From assembly GCA_015522055.1 (NCBI GenBank), contig WAMZ01000108.1, positions 1-14,370 on the forward strand: 14,370 nucleotides of DNA. The letters are read 5' to 3'. The DNA comes from Candidatus Geothermarchaeota archaeon (GTDB taxonomy: Archaea; Thermoproteota; Nitrososphaeria; Geothermarchaeales; JDFR-13). The position numbers were made by a program, and so were the translations under genes. The stretch's first letter is position 1. The number at the start of each line of letters is the position of its first letter. The notes under the pieces are model-generated. The model was not told where the DNA came from. It ran no database searches and saw only the letters and a list, made by a program, of their open reading frames with translations. Below, piece after piece: positions 8,101-14,370 of the stretch.

Positions 8101-8559
8101 GAGGTTATGTATGATGGCAGGACCGGCAGGAAGTTCAAGGCTGATATATTCATAGGTATAGTGTATTATCAGAAGCTCCATCACATGGTTGCCGATAAGA
8201 TGCATGCTAGGGCGCATGGTCCTGTGCAGATATTGACTAGGCAGCCTACGGAGGGTAGGTCGAGGGATGGTGGGCTCCGTATAGGTGATATGGAGAAGGA
8301 TGTATTCGTGGCTTATGGCGCCTCATCAATAATTAAGGAGCGTCTCCTCGATGCCTCTGATAAGACGACTATATTCGTATGTGAGAGGTGTGGTTTGGAG
8401 GGCTATTATGATAGTAGGGAGAGGAAGTTGATATGCCCGGTACACGGCGATAACGCTAATGTAATACCTGTGAATGTTGCCTATGCCTTTAAAGTCTTGC
8501 TGGATGAGCTTAAGAGTATGGGTATTTACCCGAAGTTGAGGGTTAGGGAGGTGATCTAG
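5170..8559 (+). CDS. rpoB: DNA-directed RNA polymerase subunit B, unsplit (beta/Rpb2 homologue)
   Basis: This is the second-largest RNA polymerase subunit, forming half of the active-site cleft and binding the nascent RNA-DNA hybrid. It is a single 1129-residue chain, as in Crenarchaeota, Thaumarchaeota and Korarchaeota; many euryarchaeal lineages split it into B' and B''. Visible signatures include DPDDPGGYFIINGSERAIVA (about 162-181), the fork/hybrid-binding region SHLGRICPVESPEGQNIG (about 464-481), YNMEDAVVINRAAVDRG (742-758) and GDKVASRHGQKGVIG (about 884-898). The C-terminal clamp zinc site is C1071, C1074, C1089 and probably H1092. The ATG at 5170 follows a GGTGAGG ribosome binding site that overlaps the end of rpoH. 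The gene is two bases from rpoA, whose strong ribosome binding site lies inside its last codons. No frameshift or inserted intein is seen. Confidence 0.98.
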   Translation: MVRAIDVNRFLVTKEQDYDTWPVVKAMIDEFGLTKQHIDSYNEFIEKGLKEIVEENKTIRILTPNGEVIYEFVDVWVDKPQATEVDGSTFDESRGYTPAVCRLRGYTYMAPIMARVRVKRGDIVEEEPKPIELGRIPVMVKSRICVLYGKSREELIAMGEDPDDPGGYFIINGSERAIVALEDLASNNIITQKETVSGTEVYTSMILSVKGSLRNHVTVTLKKNNIMVKIPFLIADIPFPIVMKALGVVGDEDIAKAVSRDPEIIEELAPVLEKYSSISTQEEALIYIGNRTQIYQQPLDRRVNRAKHILDKYLFPHVGIGPQYRIRKAYLLAEMVRRAIELKLGRRKPDDRDHYANKRLRLAGPLLGQIFSKAFKSLLKDLQYNLTKNYIYSQKVSLSYFVRSSKITRRFSYALATGTWTQRTTGVTQMLDRTNYLSSLSHLRRVQSPLSRSRPQFEAREVHASHLGRICPVESPEGQNIGLVKNLALSAVVSNEYPAEILRNIMFREGLIPVENAPDEAWEGYARVFLNGEFVGFVPDPVEFAEKIRGYRRRGEIAPTVSVTVRHVDSPLLPPEVYIDSSAARVMRPLIRVVDGKPLLTKEHIRMVREGKLRFRDLLKMGIIELIDANEEFNVLTAFFVHELTKKHTHLELSPYTFFGITASFIPYAEHNQSPRNSYEAAMAKQALGVPYKNFRFRMDTRAHLLEYPQIPIVQTRLSNIIGLNNVPIGQNLVVAILSYESYNMEDAVVINRAAVDRGLLRSFFYKSYESSAKIHSGGVHDRFEVPDPSVKNYIGEDAYRALEEDGLPFLEAELSHGDAVIGKTGPPRFLGEYRESRFIEVRRDYSKTLDQFSGKVDKVILTINSDGELTAVVRVREHRVPELGDKVASRHGQKGVIGLLADPEDMPYTADGIVPDLLINPHAFPSRMTVGQFLESIAGKYGAMAGRFVDGSPFVSHNYEELAELLKSVGFEPMGTEVMYDGRTGRKFKADIFIGIVYYQKLHHMVADKMHARAHGPVQILTRQPTEGRSRDGGLRIGDMEKDVFVAYGASSIIKERLLDASDKTTIFVCERCGLEGYYDSRERKLICPVHGDNANVIPVNVAYAFKVLLDELKSMGIYPKLRVREVI

Positions 8560-8561
8560 AG

Positions 8562-11500
8562 ATGTCTCTAAGGATCTCTAGCGAGTTGAAGATGTTGATG
8601 GAGGAGGCTAAGAAATATAAGGTTGAGGCAATTGAGTTTGGCATATTATCGCCTCAGATGATCAGGAATATGTCTGTGGTGGAGGTTACTAGCGATACTT
8701 ATTTAGATGAAGTGGGTAACCCTGTCGCCAACGGCATCCTTGACCCTAGATTCGGTTCACCCGACCCAGGTAGCTACTGCCCGATATGTGGTAACCCCCG
8801 TGACTATTGTCCTGGCCACTTTGGGCATATTGAGCTGGCAATGCCGGTCGTCAATGTATTGTTCGCTGGATACATATATAATATTTTGAGAGGCGCTTGT
8901 CATAACTGTGGTAGGATTAAGCTTCCTGATGAGAAGGTTGAGCTGTATTGGAAGCGGGCTAAATTCCTCAAGGAGAAGATGCCAGATAGGTATAAGAAGT
9001 TTATTAAGAAGGTTATTAAGGAGGCTTATTCATCCCAGGTCTGCCCCCACTGTGGTAAGGAGAATGTTAAGATCAAGTGGGAGAAGCCATATAAATATTA
9101 TAAGGAGGAGGAGGGGACGAAGGTAGAGCTGCCTCCAAATGAGATCAGGGATATATTTGAGAGGATCCCTGATGAGGACCTTATACTGTATGGCTTGAAT
9201 CCCGAGGCTACTAGGCCTGAGTGGCTGATAATGACGGTTCTACCCGTTCCTCCGTTATCCATTAGGCCATATATCCAGCTTGAGACCGGGGAGAGGAGTG
9301 AGGATGATTTAACGCATAAGCTGGCGGATATCGTTAAGATTAATTCGAAGATTAGGAGGGATAAGGCGGCTGGTTCGGTAGCTATGGCTATCAAGAATGA
9401 CTATGATGCTCTTCAGATGCATGTGGCTACCTATATGAATAATGAGTTGCCGGGTATCCCGCCCTCGACCCATAGGGGTGCTAGGAGGCTCAAAACGCTT
9501 GCCCAGAGGCTTTCTGGTAAGGAGGGTAGGTTTAGGAATAACTTGATTGGTAAGAGGGTTGACTATTCGGCTAGGACGGTTATATCCCCAGACTCGAACT
9601 TGAATATTAATGAGGTTGGTGTACCTGTAGATGTGGCTAAGAAGCTCACTGTAAAAGTTTTGGTTACGCCATATAATATAGATAAGCTTAGGAAGTATGT
9701 CTTGAATGGTCCCGATAAACATCCGGGAGCCAACTATGTCATTAAGACTAGTAAGGGAGGGGCTAGGTTATTTCTGAAGTATGCTGATAGAGAATTTGTG
9801 GCCAATAACTTGGAGATAGGGGATATTGTAGAGAGGCATCTCGACAATGGAGATATCGTATTGTTTAATAGGCAGCCCTCACTCCATAGGATGTCGATTA
9901 TGGCTCATAAGGCTAGGGTCCTGCCCTATAGGACCTTCAGGCTACACTTGGCTGTCTGCCCACCCTATAACGCCGATTTCGACGGCGATGAGATGAATAT
10001 GCATGCACTCCAGAATGATGAGGCGGCGGCCGAGGCCTATACATTGATGCTTGTACAGAACCAGATTATCAGCCCGAGGTATGGAGCACCAATAATTGGC
10101 TTCGGGAAGGACCACATAACGTCGGCATTCCTGTTAACTGGTTATGAGCATGTTATCCCGAGGGATGAGTTCTTCAACTTTGTCTCGATGCTGGATAGGA
10201 TAGATAAATATAATTTATTCCTTGAGTTGAGTAGTAAGGATAGTGATGGTAAGGATCTATTCAGCCTATTGATACCCGATACATTCACATATTCATTGAA
10301 GTCCCGCCTTGATGAGGACGTGATCATTAAGCAGGGTAGGTTGATAAAGGGTGTTATTGATAAGAACTCGATAGGTGCTGAGGAGGTTGACACTGTATTA
10401 CATAGGCTGGTTAGAGAGTATGGTAATGAGTTCGGAGGCTTCTTTATAACTAACTTGACGAGGATTCTTGATAACTATCTTGCTTGGAGAGGTTTCTCCA
10501 TTGGTATAGATGACTTGAAGCTTCCGCAGGAGGTTTTGGATAAGATTAAGGAGATTGAGGAGAGGGCTATTAAGGAGGTTGATGAGGTTATTGAGAAGTA
10601 TAGGCGTGGTGAGCTCGAGTTAATCAAGGGGCTCTCGGCTGAGGAGAGTCTTGAGCAGAGGATCCATGAGATCCTTGCTAAGGCTAGGACCGATGCGGGT
10701 GAGCTTGCTTTAAACACTTTGAGTAAGGATAATCCCCTATATATAATGACCAAGAGCGGTGCTAGGGGTCAGGAGATTAATGTCGCTCAGCTAACCGCTA
10801 TGTTGGGGCAGCAGACTATTAGGGGTAAGAGGATTATGCGTGGCTATGGTGATAGGACATTATCGACCTTCGAGGAGGGCGATATTGGAGCCAAGGCTAG
10901 AGGCTTTGTCGTAAGTAGCTTCTATAGTGGTTTGCATCCGATCGAGTTCTTCTTCCATAGTATGGGTGGTAGGGAGGGGTTGATGGATACCGCTGTGAAG
11001 ACGCAGCAGAGTGGCTATCTATATAGGAGGCTTGTATATTCATTGGATCATCTAAGGGTCGATCATGACTTTGTTGTCAGGACATCTGATGGTAAGATAG
11101 TCCAGTTTGTGTATGGTGAGGATGCGGTTAGCCCAGATAGGAGTGACCATGGTAAGCCGGTTAATGTCGAGAGGCTTGTCGACTCTATCAAGCTCCTGTA
11201 CCCGACTGGTGAGCCTGCTGATAAGAAGTATATTGATAGGCTCCTGTCTAAGGTTAAGGATGAGATACCGATGACTCTCTATGAGGAGCTGAGGAGAACC
11301 CTTATTGAGAAGAAGGCTAATAGGAAGGTCGTTAGGGAGTCTATTAGGCAGGCTGTGATCAACTTTAGGAAGGCTAGGGTTGATCCTGGTGCAGCCGTTG
11401 GTGTCATCGCTGCTCAGTCGATCGGTGAGCCAGGCACCCAGATGACTCTACGTACATTCCACTATGCTGGTGTTAAGGAGAAGGATGTGACTATCGGGCT

Positions 11501-12410
11501 GCCAAGGATAATCGAGATAGTTGATGCTAGGAGGACGCCGTCTACGCCTAGGATGACTATATATTTGAAGGAGGGTTATAGGGAGTCCCAGGAGATGGCC
11601 GAGAAGGTCGCTAATAGGATTAAGGCCACATACTTGAGTGACGTTGTTATAGAGTCGACTATAGATATTATAAATAAGTCTATCATATTTAGGCTGGACC
11701 TATCTGAGTTGGATAAGCTGGGGATGACTCCCAACGATGTCAAGAAGATATTTAGCAGGAGGTATTCGTGTGACGTTGAGGATGATCTACTGATCATTAG
11801 GCTGCCGAATAAGGATTTGGAGGGTCTAAAGCGTGCCATGAATAGGTTCCTAAAGAGGCATATTGCAGGCGTCCCCGGTATCGTGAGGGTCACCCTTGAG
11901 AGGGTGGAGAACGTGGAGACTGGTGAGAAGGAGTGGATTATATACACGGCTGGCTCAAGCCTCAAGGAGGTATTGATGATTGAGGGTGTTGACCCAGTTA
12001 GGACGACCACGAATGATATTATGGAGATATATCGGACGCTGGGTATCGAGGCGGCTAGGCAGGCTATTATTGAGGAGATTAAGGGTGTCTTGGAGGAGCA
12101 GGGTCTCGATGTGGATTATAGGCATGTGATGCTTGTAGCTGATATGATGACTAGGGATGGTGTGGTTAAGCAGGCTGGTAGATATGGTATAGTAGCTGTT
12201 AGGGATAGTGTCTTGGCCAAGGCTGCTTTCGAGATAACTGTCCCTGTCTTGGTCGATGCAGCTGTAGGTGGTGAGAAGGACTTATTGAGAGGGCCTACCG
12301 AGAATATTATAGTTGGGTCTAGGATACCCTCTGGAACAGGTTCTGTAGAGATCTATATGAATATTGGTGGTGGAAATGAGGGCGGAGATAGTAAGGAAGC
12401 TGGAGAGTAA
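8562..12410 (+). CDS. rpoA: DNA-directed RNA polymerase subunit A, fused A' and A'' (beta-prime/Rpb1 homologue)
   Basis: This is the largest RNA polymerase subunit in one 1282-residue chain. The A' part has the clamp zinc site C73, C76, C83 and H86 and the second zinc site C113, C116, C161 and C164. It also has the catalytic NADFDGDEMNMH motif with magnesium-binding D472, D474 and D476. The part equivalent to A'' begins near residue 885 and contains the trigger-loop region GVIAAQSIGEPGTQMTLRTF (947-966). In most Crenarchaeota and Euryarchaeota a stop and restart falls at about residue 880-890; here YPTGEPADKKYID (880-892) reads straight through. The summed length of the split pair in Sulfolobus is very similar, so nothing is missing. 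ATG 8562 follows GGAGGTGA (8547-8554) at good spacing. The Gly-rich C-terminus overlaps the start of rpl30e. Confidence 0.98.
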   Translation: MSLRISSELKMLMEEAKKYKVEAIEFGILSPQMIRNMSVVEVTSDTYLDEVGNPVANGILDPRFGSPDPGSYCPICGNPRDYCPGHFGHIELAMPVVNVLFAGYIYNILRGACHNCGRIKLPDEKVELYWKRAKFLKEKMPDRYKKFIKKVIKEAYSSQVCPHCGKENVKIKWEKPYKYYKEEEGTKVELPPNEIRDIFERIPDEDLILYGLNPEATRPEWLIMTVLPVPPLSIRPYIQLETGERSEDDLTHKLADIVKINSKIRRDKAAGSVAMAIKNDYDALQMHVATYMNNELPGIPPSTHRGARRLKTLAQRLSGKEGRFRNNLIGKRVDYSARTVISPDSNLNINEVGVPVDVAKKLTVKVLVTPYNIDKLRKYVLNGPDKHPGANYVIKTSKGGARLFLKYADREFVANNLEIGDIVERHLDNGDIVLFNRQPSLHRMSIMAHKARVLPYRTFRLHLAVCPPYNADFDGDEMNMHALQNDEAAAEAYTLMLVQNQIISPRYGAPIIGFGKDHITSAFLLTGYEHVIPRDEFFNFVSMLDRIDKYNLFLELSSKDSDGKDLFSLLIPDTFTYSLKSRLDEDVIIKQGRLIKGVIDKNSIGAEEVDTVLHRLVREYGNEFGGFFITNLTRILDNYLAWRGFSIGIDDLKLPQEVLDKIKEIEERAIKEVDEVIEKYRRGELELIKGLSAEESLEQRIHEILAKARTDAGELALNTLSKDNPLYIMTKSGARGQEINVAQLTAMLGQQTIRGKRIMRGYGDRTLSTFEEGDIGAKARGFVVSSFYSGLHPIEFFFHSMGGREGLMDTAVKTQQSGYLYRRLVYSLDHLRVDHDFVVRTSDGKIVQFVYGEDAVSPDRSDHGKPVNVERLVDSIKLLYPTGEPADKKYIDRLLSKVKDEIPMTLYEELRRTLIEKKANRKVVRESIRQAVINFRKARVDPGAAVGVIAAQSIGEPGTQMTLRTFHYAGVKEKDVTIGLPRIIEIVDARRTPSTPRMTIYLKEGYRESQEMAEKVANRIKATYLSDVVIESTIDIINKSIIFRLDLSELDKLGMTPNDVKKIFSRRYSCDVEDDLLIIRLPNKDLEGLKRAMNRFLKRHIAGVPGIVRVTLERVENVETGEKEWIIYTAGSSLKEVLMIEGVDPVRTTTNDIMEIYRTLGIEAARQAIIEEIKGVLEEQGLDVDYRHVMLVADMMTRDGVVKQAGRYGIVAVRDSVLAKAAFEITVPVLVDAAVGGEKDLLRGPTENIIVGSRIPSGTGSVEIYMNIGGGNEGGDSKEAGE

Positions 12411-12708
12411 CATACCTATCATAGCTAGGAGCGGTGAAGTAATGTACGGGGCTAACTACGTTATTTGGAGTCTAGAGAATATCCCTGACAAGGTTAAGGC
12501 CGTGGTGGTGTCGAGGAACCCGCCTCCAAATTTTCTTGAGCGGCTCAATGAAATAGTTAATAAAAAAGGGTTGAGGATACCTATTATATTTTCTAGTAAG
12601 ACTAATATGGAGTTGGCTGATTTATGTGGGAGGCCCCACTCGGTATCGGCTCTATGTATCTTGGATTTTGGGAATGCGGCTATAAGCGAGGAGGACTTAT
12701 ATGAGTGA
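12376..12708 (+). CDS. rpl30e: Ribosomal protein L30e (eL30 family)
   Basis: This is a large-subunit ribosomal protein of the L7Ae/L30e/S12e fold, which binds kink-turn RNA. It is 110 residues from ATG 12376. The core pattern fits: GEVMYGANYVIWSLE matches the usual GKVVLGSNxTIK helix, followed by KAVVVSRNPPPNF, IPIIFSSKTNMELADLCGRP (the conserved Leu-Gly-Arg-Pro turn appears as LCGRP) and SALCILDFGNAAI. It is rather divergent at the N-terminus. The start is uncertain. TTG 12364, GTG 12367 and GTG 12370 are in frame upstream, but GGTGGTGGAA directly before ATG 12376 is the best ribosome binding site. It overlaps rpoA by 35 bases and nusA by 8. This position between rpoA and nusA is the standard archaeal gene order, which supports the call. 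Confidence 0.88.
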   Translation: MRAEIVRKLESNIPIIARSGEVMYGANYVIWSLENIPDKVKAVVVSRNPPPNFLERLNEIVNKKGLRIPIIFSSKTNMELADLCGRPHSVSALCILDFGNAAISEEDLYE

Positions 12709-13183
12709 CGGTATGAGGCTAAGTAATACGGAGTTATCGTTGATGAGCCTCTTCGAGAGTCTTACCGATGTCTTTCCCATGGCCTGCAGGGTATCCGGGG
12801 ACAACGTCTTCTTTGTCGTGGATAAGAAGGATTACTTTAAGCTCGTCGTCAACTCTATGAAGATGCTTGGTCTAAAGCATAATGGGGTGAGCACTAGGAG
12901 GGTTATATCTAACTTGGCTAGGGAGCTAAGTAAATATATAGGAAAGGAGGTTCACATATCATTCTACGACGGCGTCCTCGAGAATTTCATTCGGAGCTTC
13001 TTCAATCTTTCTAGGGGCGACGTCGTCCAGATAAGGAATCTTAAGGATGGCTCGAGATTCGTGGTTATACTAGCCTCTCCTAGTAAGAGGGGTGTTATAA
13101 TAGGTAGGAATGGTGTTAGGGCTAGGATTGGTAGGGAGCTTGCCAAGAACCTATTTAATGTTAAGAGTATCCTGATTAAGTAG
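12701..13183 (+). CDS. nusA: NusA-like transcription factor, KH-domain protein
   Basis: Archaeal NusA consists of just two KH RNA-binding domains, lacking the S1 and polymerase-binding parts of bacterial NusA. Its role in elongation or termination is less clear than in bacteria. This protein has 160 residues. It opens with MRLSNTELSLMSLFESLTD (5-23), which matches the family N-terminus. The second KH domain (about 107-160) has an intact GRNG loop (135-138, in VIIGRNGVRARIGRELAK). The first KH domain has no clean GxxG; LKHNG (58-62) stands in its place. ATG 12701 follows GAGGAGG (12688-12694) with a six-base spacer and overlaps the end of rpl30e by 8 bases. ATG 12713 would be closer to the family start but is badly spaced. 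Confidence 0.88.
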   Translation: MSDGMRLSNTELSLMSLFESLTDVFPMACRVSGDNVFFVVDKKDYFKLVVNSMKMLGLKHNGVSTRRVISNLARELSKYIGKEVHISFYDGVLENFIRSFFNLSRGDVVQIRNLKDGSRFVVILASPSKRGVIIGRNGVRARIGRELAKNLFNVKSILIK

Positions 13184-13194
13184 TCCAGTGAAAA

Positions 13195-13252
13195 TTTATA
13201 TAAAGGGGTCACTTCTCTAATATGGTGTAGCTTTTATAGTAGCCTTTAAAAT
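13195..13252 (+). promoter_or_regulatory. Promoter region of rps12-rps7
   Basis: The 103-base gap after nusA holds three TATA-like elements: TTTATATA at 13195-13202 with an A-rich BRE (GTGAAAA), TTTTATAG at 13232-13239 and TTTAAAAT at 13245-13252. The first is the best match and predicts a start near 13227. The second would give a leader of about 23 bases that still holds GGGTGA (13271-13276). Their presence implies that the ribosomal pair can be transcribed apart from the polymerase genes. No clear T-run terminator lies between nusA and these elements. Confidence 0.5.
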
Positions 13253-13286
13253 AAGTTTGTTGAAAATGTAGGGTGAGTGTGTAGAG

Positions 13287-13727
13287 ATGGGTAGGAAGAG
13301 TCCGAGGGGGCTGTTTGCGGCTAGGAAGCTGAAGAGGAAGCGGCAGAAATTTAGGTGGAGTGATGTGGAGTATAGGAGGAGGATGCTTAGACTTGATGAG
13401 AAGGTCGACCCCCTTGAGGGCGCGCCTATGGCTAGGGCTATTGTGTTGGAGAAAGTTGGTATCGAGTCTAAGCAGCCCAACTCGGCTCTGAGGAAGTGTG
13501 TAAGGGTTCAGTTGGTTAAGAATGGTAAGCAGGTAACGGCCTTCCTACCCGGAGACGGGGCCTTGAATGTGGTTGATGAGCATGATGAGGTTATGATCGA
13601 GGGTATAGGTGGTTCTCAGGGTAGGGCCATGGGCGACCTCCCGGGAGTTAGGTATAGGGTTTTCCTAGTCAATGGTGTCCCCCTCAAACTGTTACTGACT
13701 GGGAAGGTTAAGAAGCCTAAGAGATGA
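13287..13727 (+). CDS. rps12: Small-subunit ribosomal protein S12 (uS12)
   Basis: This is the decoding-centre protein of the 30S subunit. At 146 residues it has the usual archaeal length. It has the Arg/Lys-rich N-terminal extension (1-23) and the conserved loops KQPNSALRKCVRVQL (62-76) and GDLPGVRYRVFLVNG (116-130), which contact helix 44 and the decoding site. FLPGDGALN (86-94) is also typical. ATG 13287 follows GGGTGA at 13271-13276. It is followed by rps7 after nine bases, the str-operon order shared by archaea and bacteria. Confidence 0.98.
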   Translation: MGRKSPRGLFAARKLKRKRQKFRWSDVEYRRRMLRLDEKVDPLEGAPMARAIVLEKVGIESKQPNSALRKCVRVQLVKNGKQVTAFLPGDGALNVVDEHDEVMIEGIGGSQGRAMGDLPGVRYRVFLVNGVPLKLLLTGKVKKPKR

Positions 13728-13736
13728 GGTGTTTAT

Positions 13737-14333
13737 ATGTCTACGAGTAAGAGTAGGCGTGAGATTGGTGCTGAGCTAAAGCTCTTCGGCAGATATTCAT
13801 TTAAGGATATTAAAGTTCGAGATATTAGTCTCAAGGAATATATATCGCTTAAGCCGGTTCTGGTTCCATGGAGCGGCGGAAGGCATGAGAAGAAGAAGTT
13901 TTATAAGGCTAGGGTAAATATTGTCGAGAGGCTTGTTAATAAACTTATGCGCCCGGGTAAGATGGGTGGGAAGAAGGCCCATGCCATAAATGTGGTTAAG
14001 ACGGCGTTTAAGATAATTGAGTTGGAGACTGGTGAGAACCCGATTCAGCTCCTTGTCTATGCGATTGAGAATGCAGGGCCCTGTGAAGATGTAACTACTA
14101 TTGCGTATGGTGGAGCTGCCTATAATGTATCTGTGGATGTCAGCCCACTTAGGCGTATAGATGTTGCTTTGAAGAATATTGTTGAGGGTGCTAAGAACGC
14201 TGCTAGGAATAGTAGATTGTCTATTGAGGAGGCCTTGGCTAGGGAGATCATCTTGGCAAGTAGGAATGACCCGGCTAGCTACGCAATAAGTAAGCGTATT
14301 GAGATTGAAAGGATAGCCTATTCCTCTAGATAG
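13737..14333 (+). CDS. rps7: Small-subunit ribosomal protein S7 (uS7)
   Basis: This is a primary 16S rRNA-binding protein that nucleates the 30S head and lines the E site. At 198 residues it is normal for archaea. Recognisable stretches are VERLVNKLMRPGKMGGKKAH (63-82), LLVYAIENAGPCEDVTTIAYGG, beginning near 104, and YNVSVDVSPLRRIDVALKNI (128-147). The chain ends with the basic ISKRIEIERIAYSSR. ATG 13737 follows GAGGTG (13726-13731), which overlaps the TGA of rps12, so the two are probably translated from one mRNA. Confidence 0.98.
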   Translation: MSTSKSRREIGAELKLFGRYSFKDIKVRDISLKEYISLKPVLVPWSGGRHEKKKFYKARVNIVERLVNKLMRPGKMGGKKAHAINVVKTAFKIIELETGENPIQLLVYAIENAGPCEDVTTIAYGGAAYNVSVDVSPLRRIDVALKNIVEGAKNAARNSRLSIEEALAREIILASRNDPASYAISKRIEIERIAYSSR

Positions 14334-14349
14334 TTGTTAATATTATACA

Positions 14350-14357
14350 TTTAAATA
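14350..14357 (+). promoter_or_regulatory. Probable TATA box for the next, unseen gene
   Basis: TTTAAATA lies 16 bases after the stop of rps7, in an AT-rich stretch, and is followed by a shift to GC-richer sequence at the window edge. It looks like a promoter for a separate downstream transcript. The gene itself lies outside the window. Confidence 0.4.
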
Positions 14358-14370
14358 GCCCGTGTAATAG

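Noticed and set aside
11576..12010. Minus-strand open frame of 144 codons inside rpoA
   Set aside because: It is a shadow of the A''-equivalent part of rpoA, and its composition follows the antisense of AGG/GAG-rich codons.
1..14370. Mobile elements, CRISPR arrays or inteins
   Set aside because: No transposase, terminal inverted repeat or regularly spaced repeat was seen, and rpoA and rpoB are uninterrupted at the usual intein sites.

Overview
The window is chromosomal DNA from a thermophilic archaeon, most likely of the Thermoproteota/Korarchaeota side of the tree. The evidence is an archaeal RNA polymerase cluster (rpoH-rpoB-rpoA), archaeal L30e, NusA-like, S12 and S7 proteins, a tRNA gene with a bulge-helix-bulge intron and an encoded CCA end, TTTATAT-type TATA boxes, GGTGA/GAGG ribosome binding sites, and heavy use of AGG and ATA codons. 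Subunit B is unsplit. Subunit A' and A'' are fused in one 1282-residue chain. Most cultivated Crenarchaeota and Euryarchaeota split this subunit. The fused form is known from Nitrososphaeria (Thaumarchaeota, Aigarchaeota), Korarchaeota and Asgard archaea, so a deep or less-studied lineage is plausible. I cannot name the genus from the sequence alone.

Left region (1-2782, minus strand): the two-subunit glycine dehydrogenase of the glycine cleavage system, gcvPA followed by gcvPB with a 4-base ATGA overlap. gcvPB runs off the left edge. A 152-base divergent intergenic region with AT-rich promoter elements separates it from the next gene.

Middle (2935-4724, plus strand): a 549-residue protein of unknown function with a signal peptide, a large extracytoplasmic part, one membrane segment and a charged helical tail that holds two similar SHOCT-like repeats. 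It is followed by an intron-bearing tRNA-Gln(UUG) gene.

Right region (4881-14333, plus strand): the conserved transcription/translation cluster rpoH-rpoB-rpoA-rpl30e-nusA-rps12-rps7. The first five genes are tightly packed or overlapping. A 103-base gap with TATA-like elements precedes rps12-rps7. The window ends in a probable promoter for the next gene. In related archaea that gene is often tuf, but it is not visible here.

I saw no mobile element, CRISPR array, phage gene or defence system. The points most worth a second look are the fused RpoA, the unknown membrane protein with its duplicated tail motif, the very short tRNA intron, and the odd start region of rpoH.
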